Source: Gloeothece verrucosa PCC 7822
Lineage (GTDB): Bacteria; Cyanobacteriota; Cyanobacteriia; Cyanobacteriales; Microcystaceae
Length of the DNA: 64,000 nt
Direction of reading: 5' to 3'
NCBI RefSeq assembly: GCF_000147335.1
Contig: NC_014501.1
Location: forward strand, 2,123,501 to 2,187,500
Shown: positions 16,908-26,000 of the stretch, piece by piece
Position numbering within the stretch: position 1 is the stretch's first letter
How the letters are laid out: every line of letters starts with the position of its first letter
Notes under the pieces: generated by a model
Databases searched by the model: none
What the model saw: the letters and a program-made list of their open reading frames with translations, nothing else
Told to the model about the DNA's origin: nothing
Translations under genes and position numbers: made by a program

Positions 16908-17354
16908 TTAACCTAACATTTCTCCGTGCCTTCGCAAAATTAAAACAGGACAATGGGAACATCTAGCAACCCTCTCAGCGACAGATCCCAATAACAAACG
17001 ACTTAATCCTGTTCGCCCATGAGACGGAATGACAATCAACTCAATGTTATGTTTTTCAGCATAGTTAACGATTTCCGTGCCGGCATCGCCAATCAGCACA
17101 TCAAAATGAATTCCCTGGTCAATAAATTCTTGATATTTTTGATCAAATACTTTTTCAACATTCTGTTTCCGAGTTTGATCGTTAATCACTGCCCAAATTA
17201 CTCCGGGTTCTACGGGAGAAATAGGCACAAGGACATGAACAACATAGATTTGAGCAGGATCATCTACAAAAGCTAAGGTTTCATCCAGAGCTTGAAATGA
17301 AGCTTCTGAAAAATCAATCGGCACTAAAATCCTATTTTTAGGCAATAAACTCAT
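16908..17354 (-). CDS. Universal stress protein, UspA family
   Basis: I place the start at ATG 17354 (MSLLPKNRILVPIDFS), because AAGGGAC lies seven to ten bases upstream and the family begins at this point. The longer frame to 17435 has no supporting signal. The 148-residue product has the UspA Rossmann-like fold with PSHGRTGLSRLLLGSVAERV, the ATP-binding G-x2-G-x9-G-S pattern. Such proteins bind ATP or AMP and act in stress survival; the direct role here is unknown. It is convergent with the hydrolase at 15869 and divergent from the small membrane protein at 17409. Confidence 0.88.
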   Translation of the reverse strand: MSLLPKNRILVPIDFSEASFQALDETLAFVDDPAQIYVVHVLVPISPVEPGVIWAVINDQTRKQNVEKVFDQKYQEFIDQGIHFDVLIGDAGTEIVNYAEKHNIELIVIPSHGRTGLSRLLLGSVAERVARCSHCPVLILRRHGEMLG

Positions 17355-17408
17355 AAAAAAGTCCCTTAAATCATAAACTTTCAATCTCATCTGTACAGTA
17401 AAACACCT

Positions 17409-17660
17409 ATGACCTCTTTGTCCAACCAACATCAAAACTTTGCCCCTCGGACTGTTCGTCGTCGTGTTCGTCGAATTTGGTTTCTGTTAGAATTTCTAGT
17501 CTTAACGAGTGCTGTTGCTACCTCGGCTGGTGTTGGTTTTGGGGTTGCCCTTCGTCTTAATCGTCCCATCGAAGCCGGTTCTACAATCTTACACTCCGAG
17601 CAATCTTTTCCTCCACGTCAAGATTGGCCGATGTCTAATGGTTCGAGTTTTTCAAATTAA
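17409..17660 (+). CDS. Small single-span membrane protein
   Basis: The 83-residue product has a basic N-terminus (RTVRRRVRRIWF), one hydrophobic helix (about 25-47, FLLEFLVLTSAVATSAGVGFGVAL) and a polar tail, giving an expected N-in orientation. Length, composition and a following terminator support a real gene. I do not recognise a named family. It is divergent from uspA (54 bp between starts). Confidence 0.6.
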   Translation: MTSLSNQHQNFAPRTVRRRVRRIWFLLEFLVLTSAVATSAGVGFGVALRLNRPIEAGSTILHSEQSFPPRQDWPMSNGSSFSN

Positions 17661-17680
17661 ATTTTTGATCCCATTAGAAT

Positions 17681-17701
17681 CCCTCGGAATTCCTTCGAGG
17701 G
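17681..17701. terminator. Bidirectional hairpin terminator
   Basis: CCCTCG (17681-17686) and CGAGGG (17696-17701) form a stem between the convergent genes ending at 17660 and 17707. An ATTTTT run precedes it on the plus strand, which serves minus-strand transcripts. Confidence 0.6.
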
Positions 17702-17706
17702 AGAAA

Positions 17707-20232
17707 TCAATAGCCTACCACAATTTTCCCGAGACACATTCCTAAAAATACAATAGACAAATGTTGAGTTAATAAAGTGAAAAAAGGTTGACGGGCGATC
17801 TTTTGGGTTAAAAATATCGAGAACATAATCCCTAAAATTAAGGTGCTACCTTGTAAAAAAGCAATCACCGCCGGATGAGCGACTAAGATAGGCAGATGGG
17901 AACCCTTTAAACCAAAAGTCGCCAAAGTCACCGGTAAAATTCTTCCCGCTTCTCCTAATCCTAATCGCCAATAATGAGCTAAATTCGCCGCTAATACTAA
18001 GGGTAAATAGCCATAAGCTAACTCAAAAAAGGGACGAGGTTTGAGCATCTGAGTGATTTGAAAGCTTAAGCTTCGTAACCCATAAGCCATCAGCACCACT
18101 AAAGCCGGCAGGCTTAAAGCCGCCACAGACAAGCCTAAATGTAACCAAAACTCGGATAAATTCCATTGCACTTGAAACAGGGCTTGAATTTCTGCTAAAT
18201 GATGTAAAAAAACAGCACCAAACAGCAATAACATTAAAGCTACTTCATCCGGCCTTTGAACATGAGTCGTCCATAATTCAATCCCCGGTGGACGTAAATT
18301 AAACTCAACTGATCGATGAGGACAAGCTTTCAAACAAGTCATACATAAAACACAATCTCGATTATCCTCTAATTGAGCCGGATGAGAATATAAAGGACAA
18401 CCCCCAGTTTCTTGTCCTTCTCCCTTAGCGGGACCACCTTTATAACATTGATAAGTAGTACATTCGGCTGAACAAGTCCCTTGTTGCGCCCGTAATTCGG
18501 TCATAGAAAGTTTAGCAAACATCCCATTCATTCCCCCAATGGGACAAAGATAACGACACCAAAAACGGCGCTCAAAAATAGCCGAAAAAATCATGGCTCC
18601 GGCGGTTATCAGTAATAGCAGACAAGCCGACAGATAAGCCGTATTTTGCAGGTTCCACAGTTCTTCCCACAGCAAAATCAGGGTAAATAAGCCAAATAAA
18701 AACCAACCTCCCCAATGTTCAGCCGCTTGTCTGGGCCATTTTTTCAGTGTTCCTTTAAATAACCACAGAGAAAGTTTTTGGGTAATTTCTCCATAAATCA
18801 TAAACGGACAAAAGGCACACCACAGCCGCCCGACAAAAGGAAAGCCAATTAACACCAAAGGCCACCACCAGGCCCAAAATAAATTGAGAGCAAAGTTTTC
18901 TTGTCGAGTCTGTGGTCCGAGAAATAAAATCCCCACCACTAAGGCAAAAGCGGCTGCGGTAAATCCATAATTAATGCGGTCCGGATACCAAGGACTGCGT
19001 AAAAAACGACGCAAAGCCGGATAAACATTCAGTAAATTGAGCCGAAATAGCTTTTTCTTACTGGCTGAAGGCCATATAATTTCTTCTGTAATCACCGTTG
19101 TTCCTTGGAGTTGAACAATGGCTCGTTGGGCTAAACTTTCTAATTCTCTTAAATTATTGGGAAAATCGTAAGCTTGTAAACGTCTAATGGCTTCTGGGGT
19201 CACTTGGGGTTTATTTATCCCTTTGCCTCGACAGATTAGGGCTAGATAATAATTTAACCACTCATCTAAGTCAGCTTTGCGGACTCTTAGGGGAGGGACT
19301 TTAATCTTTAGTGGCACTAAAGGGTCAATTTCTGGGACAGTTCGCTCTGAGATGAAAATAATTCGAGCTTGTGAGAGCTTTTTAGTAGGGGTTGCATCTT
19401 CTTTGCGGCTGATGGGGGTGTAGGTTTGTTCCTGCAATAATTCGCTAATCCCATTGAATAGTTCTTTGGGAAGTTCTTGAAGATTATTTAAGACAAGAGT
19501 GCCTTCTCCAAGGGCTTCAATTAACCCCATTTTTCCCCCGGCGCGGCCAAATAAATCTGCCCCACTGATTTGAAGTTTTGAACAATCAATTTTTATGATC
19601 GGTTGACGACGAAAAGGGGAACCAAAATGAATTAAAGCGGCAAGATTATCTTTTTCTAAGCCCGGTTCGCCAAAAATTAGAACCGGTTCGCGGCTGGCGG
19701 CGGCTTTTTTAATTTCTGCCCTCAACCTGACAGCATAGCGAGTTTTCCCAATGACCCCTCGTTTAGCTTTGCTGACTAGATAAGGACGTAAAATGGTCTG
19801 ACGTTGTTGTTCAAAGTTCAGTTGAGAAGAAAGTTCTTCAACGGTGGCGGCTAGTTTTTGCGAGTAAATTTGCGTTATTTCAGGATATTGGGCGATAATT
19901 TTGCTAAATTCTGCGGCATTAATCCACCAAAACTCGCAATCGCTAAGGGTTGTAATGGTGGCTTGTACGGGTTGTTTTAAAATTAAAGCTTGTAGGTTAA
20001 TCACTGAACCTGGCAGTAACCCTACAGGACTTAGCCGCTTACTGTTACTTTCTAGCAAGCCGGAACGTAGAATATAAAGCCCATCGGGTGCGCTATCTTC
20101 AATGGCCACATTTTGATAAATAGGAATGATGCGGGTTTCTAGATGAGGAGCAAGTGCTTCTAAGACTTCTTGAGGACAAAGACTCAGAGCAGTTCTTTCT
20201 TGTAACCAAGTTACAATGCCGGGGTCAGACAT
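17707..20232 (-). CDS. cNMP-binding / degenerate AAA / NapH-type 4Fe-4S membrane fusion protein
   Basis: The 841-residue protein combines three modules. Residues about 15-125 are a cyclic-nucleotide-binding-like domain (DGLYILRSGLLE). Residues about 155-375 resemble the AAA domain of sigma-54 activators, but with GEPGLEKDN (188-196) for Walker A, LVLNN for Walker B, and GRAGGKMG where GAFTGA is expected. The rest has several TM helices and NapH/NosR-type iron-sulfur motifs (WCAFCPFMIYGE, CRYLCPIGGMNG, CVLCMTCLKACPH). It is probably an electron-transfer membrane protein with a cytosolic regulatory head. Cyanobacteria generally lack sigma-54, so classical activator function is unlikely. No helix-turn-helix follows the AAA part. 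Confidence 0.8.
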   Translation of the reverse strand: MSDPGIVTWLQERTALSLCPQEVLEALAPHLETRIIPIYQNVAIEDSAPDGLYILRSGLLESNSKRLSPVGLLPGSVINLQALILKQPVQATITTLSDCEFWWINAAEFSKIIAQYPEITQIYSQKLAATVEELSSQLNFEQQRQTILRPYLVSKAKRGVIGKTRYAVRLRAEIKKAAASREPVLIFGEPGLEKDNLAALIHFGSPFRRQPIIKIDCSKLQISGADLFGRAGGKMGLIEALGEGTLVLNNLQELPKELFNGISELLQEQTYTPISRKEDATPTKKLSQARIIFISERTVPEIDPLVPLKIKVPPLRVRKADLDEWLNYYLALICRGKGINKPQVTPEAIRRLQAYDFPNNLRELESLAQRAIVQLQGTTVITEEIIWPSASKKKLFRLNLLNVYPALRRFLRSPWYPDRINYGFTAAAFALVVGILFLGPQTRQENFALNLFWAWWWPLVLIGFPFVGRLWCAFCPFMIYGEITQKLSLWLFKGTLKKWPRQAAEHWGGWFLFGLFTLILLWEELWNLQNTAYLSACLLLLITAGAMIFSAIFERRFWCRYLCPIGGMNGMFAKLSMTELRAQQGTCSAECTTYQCYKGGPAKGEGQETGGCPLYSHPAQLEDNRDCVLCMTCLKACPHRSVEFNLRPPGIELWTTHVQRPDEVALMLLLFGAVFLHHLAEIQALFQVQWNLSEFWLHLGLSVAALSLPALVVLMAYGLRSLSFQITQMLKPRPFFELAYGYLPLVLAANLAHYWRLGLGEAGRILPVTLATFGLKGSHLPILVAHPAVIAFLQGSTLILGIMFSIFLTQKIARQPFFTLLTQHLSIVFLGMCLGKIVVGY

Positions 20233-20291
20233 GATTTTCTAGGTAAATCATTACCAATGTATTTTATTATTATGGAACATCTGAGGATTGA

Positions 20292-20381
20292 ATGGTGATT
20301 GAATGGTTTGATTTGTGGGTTCCTCTGTTTTTGTTGGGCTTGATTGTGGGAGCGGCTATTTTCTTCTCAAGGCTCAAATAA
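20292..20381 (+). CDS. Candidate 29-residue membrane protein
   Basis: An ATG frame reads MVIEWFDLWVPLFLLGLIVG then AAIFFSRLK and stop: one hydrophobic helix with a charged end, the shape of very small photosynthetic or respiratory subunits. TGAGGA lies four bases before the ATG. It occupies the gap between two minus-strand genes, which otherwise is unexplained. It matches no small photosystem or cytochrome subunit I can name. Confidence 0.4.
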   Translation: MVIEWFDLWVPLFLLGLIVGAAIFFSRLK

Positions 20382-20395
20382 TCCTTTGCACCACT

Positions 20396-21265
20396 TTAAT
20401 TTAACCGTTTTTGCACTGCCAAAGAAGAAACAACTAATAGAAAAGACACCAAAACAATTAAAGTAGAAATCGCATTAATGGCCGGCGTTACCGAAAACTT
20501 AATCATGCCATATACATACAGAGGTAATGTCGTCACACCTACCCCTGTAGTAAAAAAAGTAATCACAAAATCATCTAAAGATAAGGTAAATGCCAACAAA
20601 GCCGCGCTTAAAATTCCCGGGGCAATTAGCGGTAAAATAACGCGCCAAAGGGTTTGCCATTCATTGGCCCCTAAATCCCAAGCCGCTTCTTCTAAAGAGG
20701 GTTCTAACTCGGCTATACGTCCTCTGACGGTAACGGTAACAAAAGAGATATTAAAAGCAATATGACCAATAATAACGGTAGGTAATCCTAAAACTAAACG
20801 AATTCCCGTTAGACTTTCTAGCAATTGAAAACCTAAACTAAAAAAGACTAACAAGGAAATTCCCATCGCTATATCAGGAATAATAATCGGCAAGAATAGT
20901 AAACTTTCTACTGCTTTACGACCGGTGAATTGAAATTTTTCTAAAGCCAAAGCAAGCATTGTTCCTGCTACGGTAGCCGCTAGGGTAGACAGGGTAGCCA
21001 CGATAAAACTATTATTTAAAGCATCCCAGATCATCACATCAGTAATTTGGGCCCTGCCATCGCTAATCCCATTTAATAAACTACGATACCAATCTAAGGT
21101 AAAACCTCGCCAAACGGCATTAAAACGAGAGGCATTGAAAGAATAAATGATTAAAATCGCGATGGGAAGATAGAGAAAAATAAACACTAAAAGCCCATTT
21201 AACCATAGAGCGAATTTCCCTAAGCCTCGAATAACTAAATCAAACTTATTGACTTCAAGCTTCAT
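20396..21265 (-). CDS. potC: Spermidine/putrescine-type ABC transporter permease PotC
   Basis: The 289-residue inner-membrane permease has about six TM helices and the EAA loop EEAAWDLGANEWQTLWRVIL near residues 192-211, which docks with the ATPase subunit. The start overlaps the end of potB by 11 bp, indicating an operon. PotC-type permeases pair with PotB, the ATPase PotA and the binding protein PotD to import polyamines; similar permeases carry other cations or anions, so the substrate is not proven. No ATPase or binding-protein gene is nearby. Confidence 0.88.
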   Translation of the reverse strand: MKLEVNKFDLVIRGLGKFALWLNGLLVFIFLYLPIAILIIYSFNASRFNAVWRGFTLDWYRSLLNGISDGRAQITDVMIWDALNNSFIVATLSTLAATVAGTMLALALEKFQFTGRKAVESLLFLPIIIPDIAMGISLLVFFSLGFQLLESLTGIRLVLGLPTVIIGHIAFNISFVTVTVRGRIAELEPSLEEAAWDLGANEWQTLWRVILPLIAPGILSAALLAFTLSLDDFVITFFTTGVGVTTLPLYVYGMIKFSVTPAINAISTLIVLVSFLLVVSSLAVQKRLN

Positions 21266-22142
21266 TTTTCTCTTCTATTATTATCAAATATATAAAGATT
21301 GGAATTAAAACAACTGCCATCATTAAAATAGATAAACTAGAACCAAATGGCCAATCTCTTGCCTTAAGAAATTGATTTTGAATTAAATTGCCAATCATCA
21401 TGGTTTTTGCTCCTCCCAAGAGATCAGGAATAATAAATGCTCCTACCGAAGGCACAAAAACGAGGGCTGAACCGGCCAGAATGCCCCGCCGAGTTAAGGG
21501 AAATACAACTCGCCAAAAAGTTCGCCAATCATTCGCGCCTAAATCAAATGCGGCTTCTACTAAAGTAAAATTAAATCGCTCAATAGTAGCATATAATGGC
21601 AAAATCATGAAGGGAAGATAGCCATAAATTAAACCCACTGCAACGGCAAAAGGCGTAAATAAAAGATTAAGCGGCTTATCAATTAAATGTAAACTCTGCA
21701 AGGCTACATTAATGACTCCTTCAGTTCTTAACAACACCATCCAGGCATAAGTCCGTACTAGAAAATTTGTCCAAAAAGGAATAATCACTAACAGCAACAT
21801 AAGATTACGCCAAGGTTGAGGACGAGTTGCCATAAAAAAGGCTAGAGGATAACCAATTAGTAAACAAGCAACAGTGGTCAAAAAAGCTAACCAGCAAGAA
21901 CGGTATAAAATCCCCCAATAAATTCCTTTAGCGAGTCGTTGATAGTTGGCTAAAGTAAATGTCCAAGTCACTCCTCCGTAGGTTCCTCGTTCTAGGAAAC
22001 TGTAAATTAATACAATGACCAGAGGAAGAATAAAAAATATTAATAAAAATAAAATAGCCGGTGAAAGAAGTATAACAAGACTCGCTTGTTGTCGAGTTTC
22101 AATATTTGAGCGAATGGAGTGCTGCTGTTGCCAAAAGGTCAT
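21255..22142 (-). CDS. potB: Spermidine/putrescine-type ABC transporter permease PotB
   Basis: The 295-residue permease has a cytoplasmic N-terminus, a first TM helix at about 23-48 (LVILLSPAILFLLIFFILP), and an EAA loop VEAAFDLGANDWRTFWRVVF. It is the upstream partner of potC, with overlapping ends. The operon as seen contains only the two permeases; the gene upstream is a porin separated by 71 bp. Start is ATG 22142. Confidence 0.88.
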   Translation of the reverse strand: MTFWQQQHSIRSNIETRQQASLVILLSPAILFLLIFFILPLVIVLIYSFLERGTYGGVTWTFTLANYQRLAKGIYWGILYRSCWLAFLTTVACLLIGYPLAFFMATRPQPWRNLMLLLVIIPFWTNFLVRTYAWMVLLRTEGVINVALQSLHLIDKPLNLLFTPFAVAVGLIYGYLPFMILPLYATIERFNFTLVEAAFDLGANDWRTFWRVVFPLTRRGILAGSALVFVPSVGAFIIPDLLGGAKTMMIGNLIQNQFLKARDWPFGSSLSILMMAVVLIPIFIYLIIIEEKNEA

Positions 22143-22213
22143 AAAAAACTATCCTCTATGAAGTAAGGAAACAGTCAGACTGTTCCCTCAATTATAATCT
22201 TTTAGCTATCTAA

Positions 22214-23986
22214 TTAAAATCTAAAGGTAGTACGCACCACACCTACCCAAATATCATTGTTTCTCTCGTAATGGTTAGGATCGAAGATCACGTAAAAACC
22301 CGGAGTAATCAAGATATTGTTATTGAGGGGATACTTATACTGAACCTCGACTAAAAAAGAGGTATCCTCGTCATCAGGCCCATTTTCAACCCCAGTGGCC
22401 CGAGGTGGCATTCCGCCAGTTAGGGATAATACGGCCCCCTCTTTGAGTAAGTCTACAAAAGATACAGCCGCATTCCAAGTCCACAAGTCAGCACTACTGT
22501 CATAGTCTGGGTTTTTCGCTTCTGCATAAGCATAGCCGCCCCAAGCCGTCAAATGCAACCAGGGATAAGCCTGCCAGTCCACCTGCGCCCCCACACTATC
22601 CCGGTTCCAAGCCGAGGGAATGGTTCCTAGGGGTAGGTAAACGGTGGAGGGGTCTTGTCCGATGCGGCTACCGGTGCTGCCGGTCAGATTAACACGATTT
22701 TCGCTGAAATAAGAATGCAGATAGGTCAAGTTAATATCCAGAGTTCGGGTAGGAGAGACTACCGCCTGAACTCCTGTACTAAAGTTGCCGTTGAATACCC
22801 CTCGACCCGGTAAAGGATTTTTCGCATCATCTTGATCAGCTAAATAAAGGGCGGTCACTGTAATAAAATCATTGAACTTGTATCTCAAACCTGCCCCGTT
22901 TCCTTCAGGACCTCGGAACACTAGCGGGTTACGACGAACAAAGCGCGAAAGAGCGCCCGTTCCACTGGCTTCTAGGTAAGGGTTCCCCACATTGAAGATA
23001 TCATCTAAATCGAGCGCGTTGGTTCCCACCCAAGCCGTCAAGTTTTTGTAGATAGGAAAACGATAGTAGATATCATCCAAGATAGTGTCATTATTCGTTC
23101 CTGAATCCCACCCGACACGAGCCATATTGCTGCCGGTTGCAGTAGTCAAGTTAGGAGTAGAGTTTGATTGTACACGCACCCGCAGACGGTCTTTACCGGT
23201 GAAACTGGTATCAAAGTTGAGACGAGCCCGATCTACAAAAATGCCTTCTCGCCCTATGCGACGACTGTCTTCTAAGGCCGCTTGTTGTCTTGGTGTTCTA
23301 TTCTCAAAGGTTGAGTCAAAGGCATAGTCATCAGAAAAGGCATTGACATAAGCGAAAATGACTTCACCATTTAATTTAGTAGTGGTAGAAAATTGATGGT
23401 CTTCTAAGAAAGCCACCCGACTTTCTAAATTATCAATTCTTGCTCCTAATGCCGCTAATTCGGCCGCAAACTCATCGGCCAAGCGTTTGAGTTTTTCTAG
23501 GTCTTCTCGCACTACCGCTACGCCTTCTTGGATTAAACGCTCTAGTACATTCAAACAAGCGTTTAAACCGGCGGCAAATTCCCAACGAGTTAAGGCTCTA
23601 TCACCGCGAAATGTGCGGTCTGGATAACCAACGATACAGCCATAGCGTTCTACTAAGCTTCTGAGCGCTTCATAGGCCCAGGCTGTGGGTTCTACGTCCC
23701 GCAATTGGTTAACGTTGTTGACTTGGGACATGGGGTCATTATAGACTCCCGTGTTTAAACGTTTTCCCGAACGAGAACGTTGCATCATTTGCAGCAGTTG
23801 ATTCGCTTCGGGAGCGACGTTAGTTGAAGTTCCAGGAGCCGCTTGAGCTAACAGTTGTTGTTCCGAAAAGGGTTCCACTTCTGTTAGTGAGGTGTCTGAA
23901 GCGGCCATTACACCTCCAGAAGTTAAAAAGGACGCACCCAACCATAGGGGGGCACCTTTAATCAGAGTCCACCATTTTTGAGACAT
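22214..23986 (-). CDS. SLH-domain OprB-type porin (copy 1)
   Basis: The 590-residue outer-membrane protein starts with a signal peptide, has an SLH domain at about 90-145 (VEPTAWAYEALRSLVERYGCIVGYPDRTFRGDRALTRWEF pattern), a coiled coil (about 150-190) and an OprB/carbohydrate-porin beta-barrel ending in phenylalanine (VGVVRTTFRF), the usual outer-membrane assembly signal. Cyanobacterial members (Som/slr1841-like) take up ions and small solutes; related ones are annotated as iron-uptake porins. It is a tandem paralog of the gene at 24210, near identical over SLH and coiled coil. GAGGA lies about ten bases upstream of the ATG in a leader shared with copy 2. Confidence 0.93.
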   Translation of the reverse strand: MSQKWWTLIKGAPLWLGASFLTSGGVMAASDTSLTEVEPFSEQQLLAQAAPGTSTNVAPEANQLLQMMQRSRSGKRLNTGVYNDPMSQVNNVNQLRDVEPTAWAYEALRSLVERYGCIVGYPDRTFRGDRALTRWEFAAGLNACLNVLERLIQEGVAVVREDLEKLKRLADEFAAELAALGARIDNLESRVAFLEDHQFSTTTKLNGEVIFAYVNAFSDDYAFDSTFENRTPRQQAALEDSRRIGREGIFVDRARLNFDTSFTGKDRLRVRVQSNSTPNLTTATGSNMARVGWDSGTNNDTILDDIYYRFPIYKNLTAWVGTNALDLDDIFNVGNPYLEASGTGALSRFVRRNPLVFRGPEGNGAGLRYKFNDFITVTALYLADQDDAKNPLPGRGVFNGNFSTGVQAVVSPTRTLDINLTYLHSYFSENRVNLTGSTGSRIGQDPSTVYLPLGTIPSAWNRDSVGAQVDWQAYPWLHLTAWGGYAYAEAKNPDYDSSADLWTWNAAVSFVDLLKEGAVLSLTGGMPPRATGVENGPDDEDTSFLVEVQYKYPLNNNILITPGFYVIFDPNHYERNNDIWVGVVRTTFRF

Positions 23987-23995
23987 GATAATTAA

Positions 23996-24004
23996 TCCTC
24001 ACAC
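23996..24004 (-). promoter_or_regulatory. Probable Yfr1 sRNA target over the Shine-Dalgarno (porin copy 1)
   Basis: The leader reads GTGTGAGGA on the coding strand, complementary over nine bases to the conserved Yfr1 core ACUCCUCACAC and covering the GAGGA ribosome-binding site. Yfr1 represses porin mRNAs in this way in Prochlorococcus. The interaction here is inferred. Confidence 0.5.
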
Positions 24005-24156
24005 ACCTAATCTGGTTTGAGTTAAGGGTCTAACCAAGTACATCTTAACAAGCCTTACTGAACATTTTGCCAATTGTTGCTAAAATTTTAGCGATTAGCC
24101 CCGAAAAAAGACTTAAAACCTCATTCTTTTTTAACAGTTATGAAACGCTTTTTCAA

Positions 24157-24186
24157 GAGAAAAAGGACACTGTTTGATGGTGTCCT
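24157..24186 (-). terminator. Intrinsic terminator of porin copy 2
   Basis: On the minus strand a stem AGGACAC/GTGTCCT (loop CATCAAACA) is followed by TTTTTC, about 24 bp after the porin stop codon. Confidence 0.8.
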
Positions 24187-24209
24187 CAAAAACATTTTAG
24201 GAATTGGTT

Positions 24210-25991
24210 TTAGAACTGGAAGGTGGTACGAACGACACCTACCCAAATATCATTGTTTCTTTCGTAATGGTTTGGATCGAAGATAGCGTAAACACCCGGA
24301 GTAATCAAGATATTCTTGGTGATAGGATATTTATACTGAGCCTCCACCAGAATAGTAGTATCTTTATCATCAGGACCATTTTCCACTCTTCTAATTCTCG
24401 GTGGCATACCTCCACTGAAGGATAACACCGCTCCCTCTTTCAGTACGTCAATAAACGAGACTATACCATTAAAAGTCCAGAGGTCTCCATGACTGTCATA
24501 ATCTGGGTTTTTCGCTTCTGCATAGGCATAGCCACCCCAAGCGGTAAAGTGCAGCCAGGGAAAAGCCTGCCAGTCAATTTGCGCCCCAACACTATCCCGG
24601 TTCCAAGCCGAGGGAATGGTTCCTAGGGGTAGATAGGCGGTAGAAGGGTCTTGTCCGATGCGGCTTCCTGTACTTCCGGTTAGGTTAACAGCCCCTTCAC
24701 GGAAATAGGAGTGCAGATAAGTCAAGTTGATATCAAGAGTTCGCGTAGGAGAAACTACCGCTTGAACACCTGTACTAAAACTGCCGTTAAACACCCCTCG
24801 ACCCGGTAGGGGATTTCTCGCATCAGCTTCATCTGCCAAATAAAGGGCAGTCACCGTGAGAAAATTGCTAAACTTGTATTTGGCTCCTAAACCGTTTCCG
24901 TCAGGACCTCGGAAAACCAGAGGGTTACGACGAACAAACCTCGAGAGCGCACCGGTTCCGCTAGGTTCCATGTAAGGGTTTCCTGGGTTAAAAACGTCCT
25001 CTAACCCCATGTTGGTTGTCCCAACATAGACGGTGAAGTTTTTAAATAAAGACCCCCGATAGTACAAGTCAGTAATAAAAGTATCGTTGGTTGAGTCGGT
25101 TCCAGAAGGATCAAACCCTAAACGCGCCATATTGCTACCGGTTGCAGTGGTAAAGTTAGGGGTGGTATTGGATTCTACACGCACCCGCAAACGGTCTTTA
25201 CCGGTGAAACTGGTATCAAAGTTCAACCTTGTACGACTGACGGCAATGCCTTCTCGACCTACTCTAAAGCGGTCCTCTAAAGCGGCTTGTTGTCTTGGTG
25301 TTCTATTATCAAAGGTTGAGTCAAAAGCATAGTCATCGGAAAAAGCATTAGCGTAGGCAAAAATGACTTCACCATTTAACTTGGTAGTGGTAGAAAATTG
25401 ATGGTCTTCTAAGAAAGCCACCCGACTTTCTAAATTATCAATTCTTGCTCCTAATGCCGCTAGTTCGGCCGCAAACTCATCGGCTAAGCGTTTGAGTTTT
25501 TCTAGGTCTTCTCGCACTACCGCTACCCCTTCTTGGATTAAACGCTCTAATACGTTCAAACAAGCGTTTAAACCGGCGGCAAATTCCCAACGAGTTAAGG
25601 CTCGATCGCCGCGAAATGTGCGGTCTGGATAACCGACGATACAGCCATAGCGTTCTACTAAGCTTCTGAGCGCTTCATAGGCCCATGCTGTGGGTTCTAC
25701 GTCGCGCAATTGGTTAACGTTGTTGACTTGGGACATGGGGTCATTATAGACTCCCGTGTTTAAACGTTTTCCCGAGCGAGAACGTTCCATCATTTGTAGC
25801 AGTTCATTGGCTTCAGGAGCGACGTTAGTTGAAGTTCCAGGAGCCGCTTGAGCTAATAATTGCTCGCCCGAAGATGCTGTGACGTTGGTTGCTGAAGTGT
25901 CTGAAGCCGCCATTGCGCCTCCAGAAGTTAAAATGGACGCACCCAACCATAGGGGGGCACTTTTAATCAGAGTCCACCATTTTTGAGACAT
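24210..25991 (-). CDS. SLH-domain OprB-type porin (copy 2)
   Basis: This paralog of the porin at 22214 has the same order: signal peptide, SLH domain, coiled coil, OprB-like barrel, and C-terminal VGVVRTTFQF. I set the start at ATG 25991 (MSQKWW), matching copy 1; a TTG three codons earlier has no support. The product is 593 residues. The two copies differ mainly in mid-barrel surface loops and the region just after the signal peptide, while SLH and coiled coil are nearly invariant, suggesting duplication followed by loop divergence or gene conversion. It has its own terminator (24157-24186) and leader, so each copy is probably a separate transcript. Confidence 0.93.
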   Translation of the reverse strand: MSQKWWTLIKSAPLWLGASILTSGGAMAASDTSATNVTASSGEQLLAQAAPGTSTNVAPEANELLQMMERSRSGKRLNTGVYNDPMSQVNNVNQLRDVEPTAWAYEALRSLVERYGCIVGYPDRTFRGDRALTRWEFAAGLNACLNVLERLIQEGVAVVREDLEKLKRLADEFAAELAALGARIDNLESRVAFLEDHQFSTTTKLNGEVIFAYANAFSDDYAFDSTFDNRTPRQQAALEDRFRVGREGIAVSRTRLNFDTSFTGKDRLRVRVESNTTPNFTTATGSNMARLGFDPSGTDSTNDTFITDLYYRGSLFKNFTVYVGTTNMGLEDVFNPGNPYMEPSGTGALSRFVRRNPLVFRGPDGNGLGAKYKFSNFLTVTALYLADEADARNPLPGRGVFNGSFSTGVQAVVSPTRTLDINLTYLHSYFREGAVNLTGSTGSRIGQDPSTAYLPLGTIPSAWNRDSVGAQIDWQAFPWLHFTAWGGYAYAEAKNPDYDSHGDLWTFNGIVSFIDVLKEGAVLSFSGGMPPRIRRVENGPDDKDTTILVEAQYKYPITKNILITPGVYAIFDPNHYERNNDIWVGVVRTTFQF

Positions 25992-26000
25992 GATAATCAA

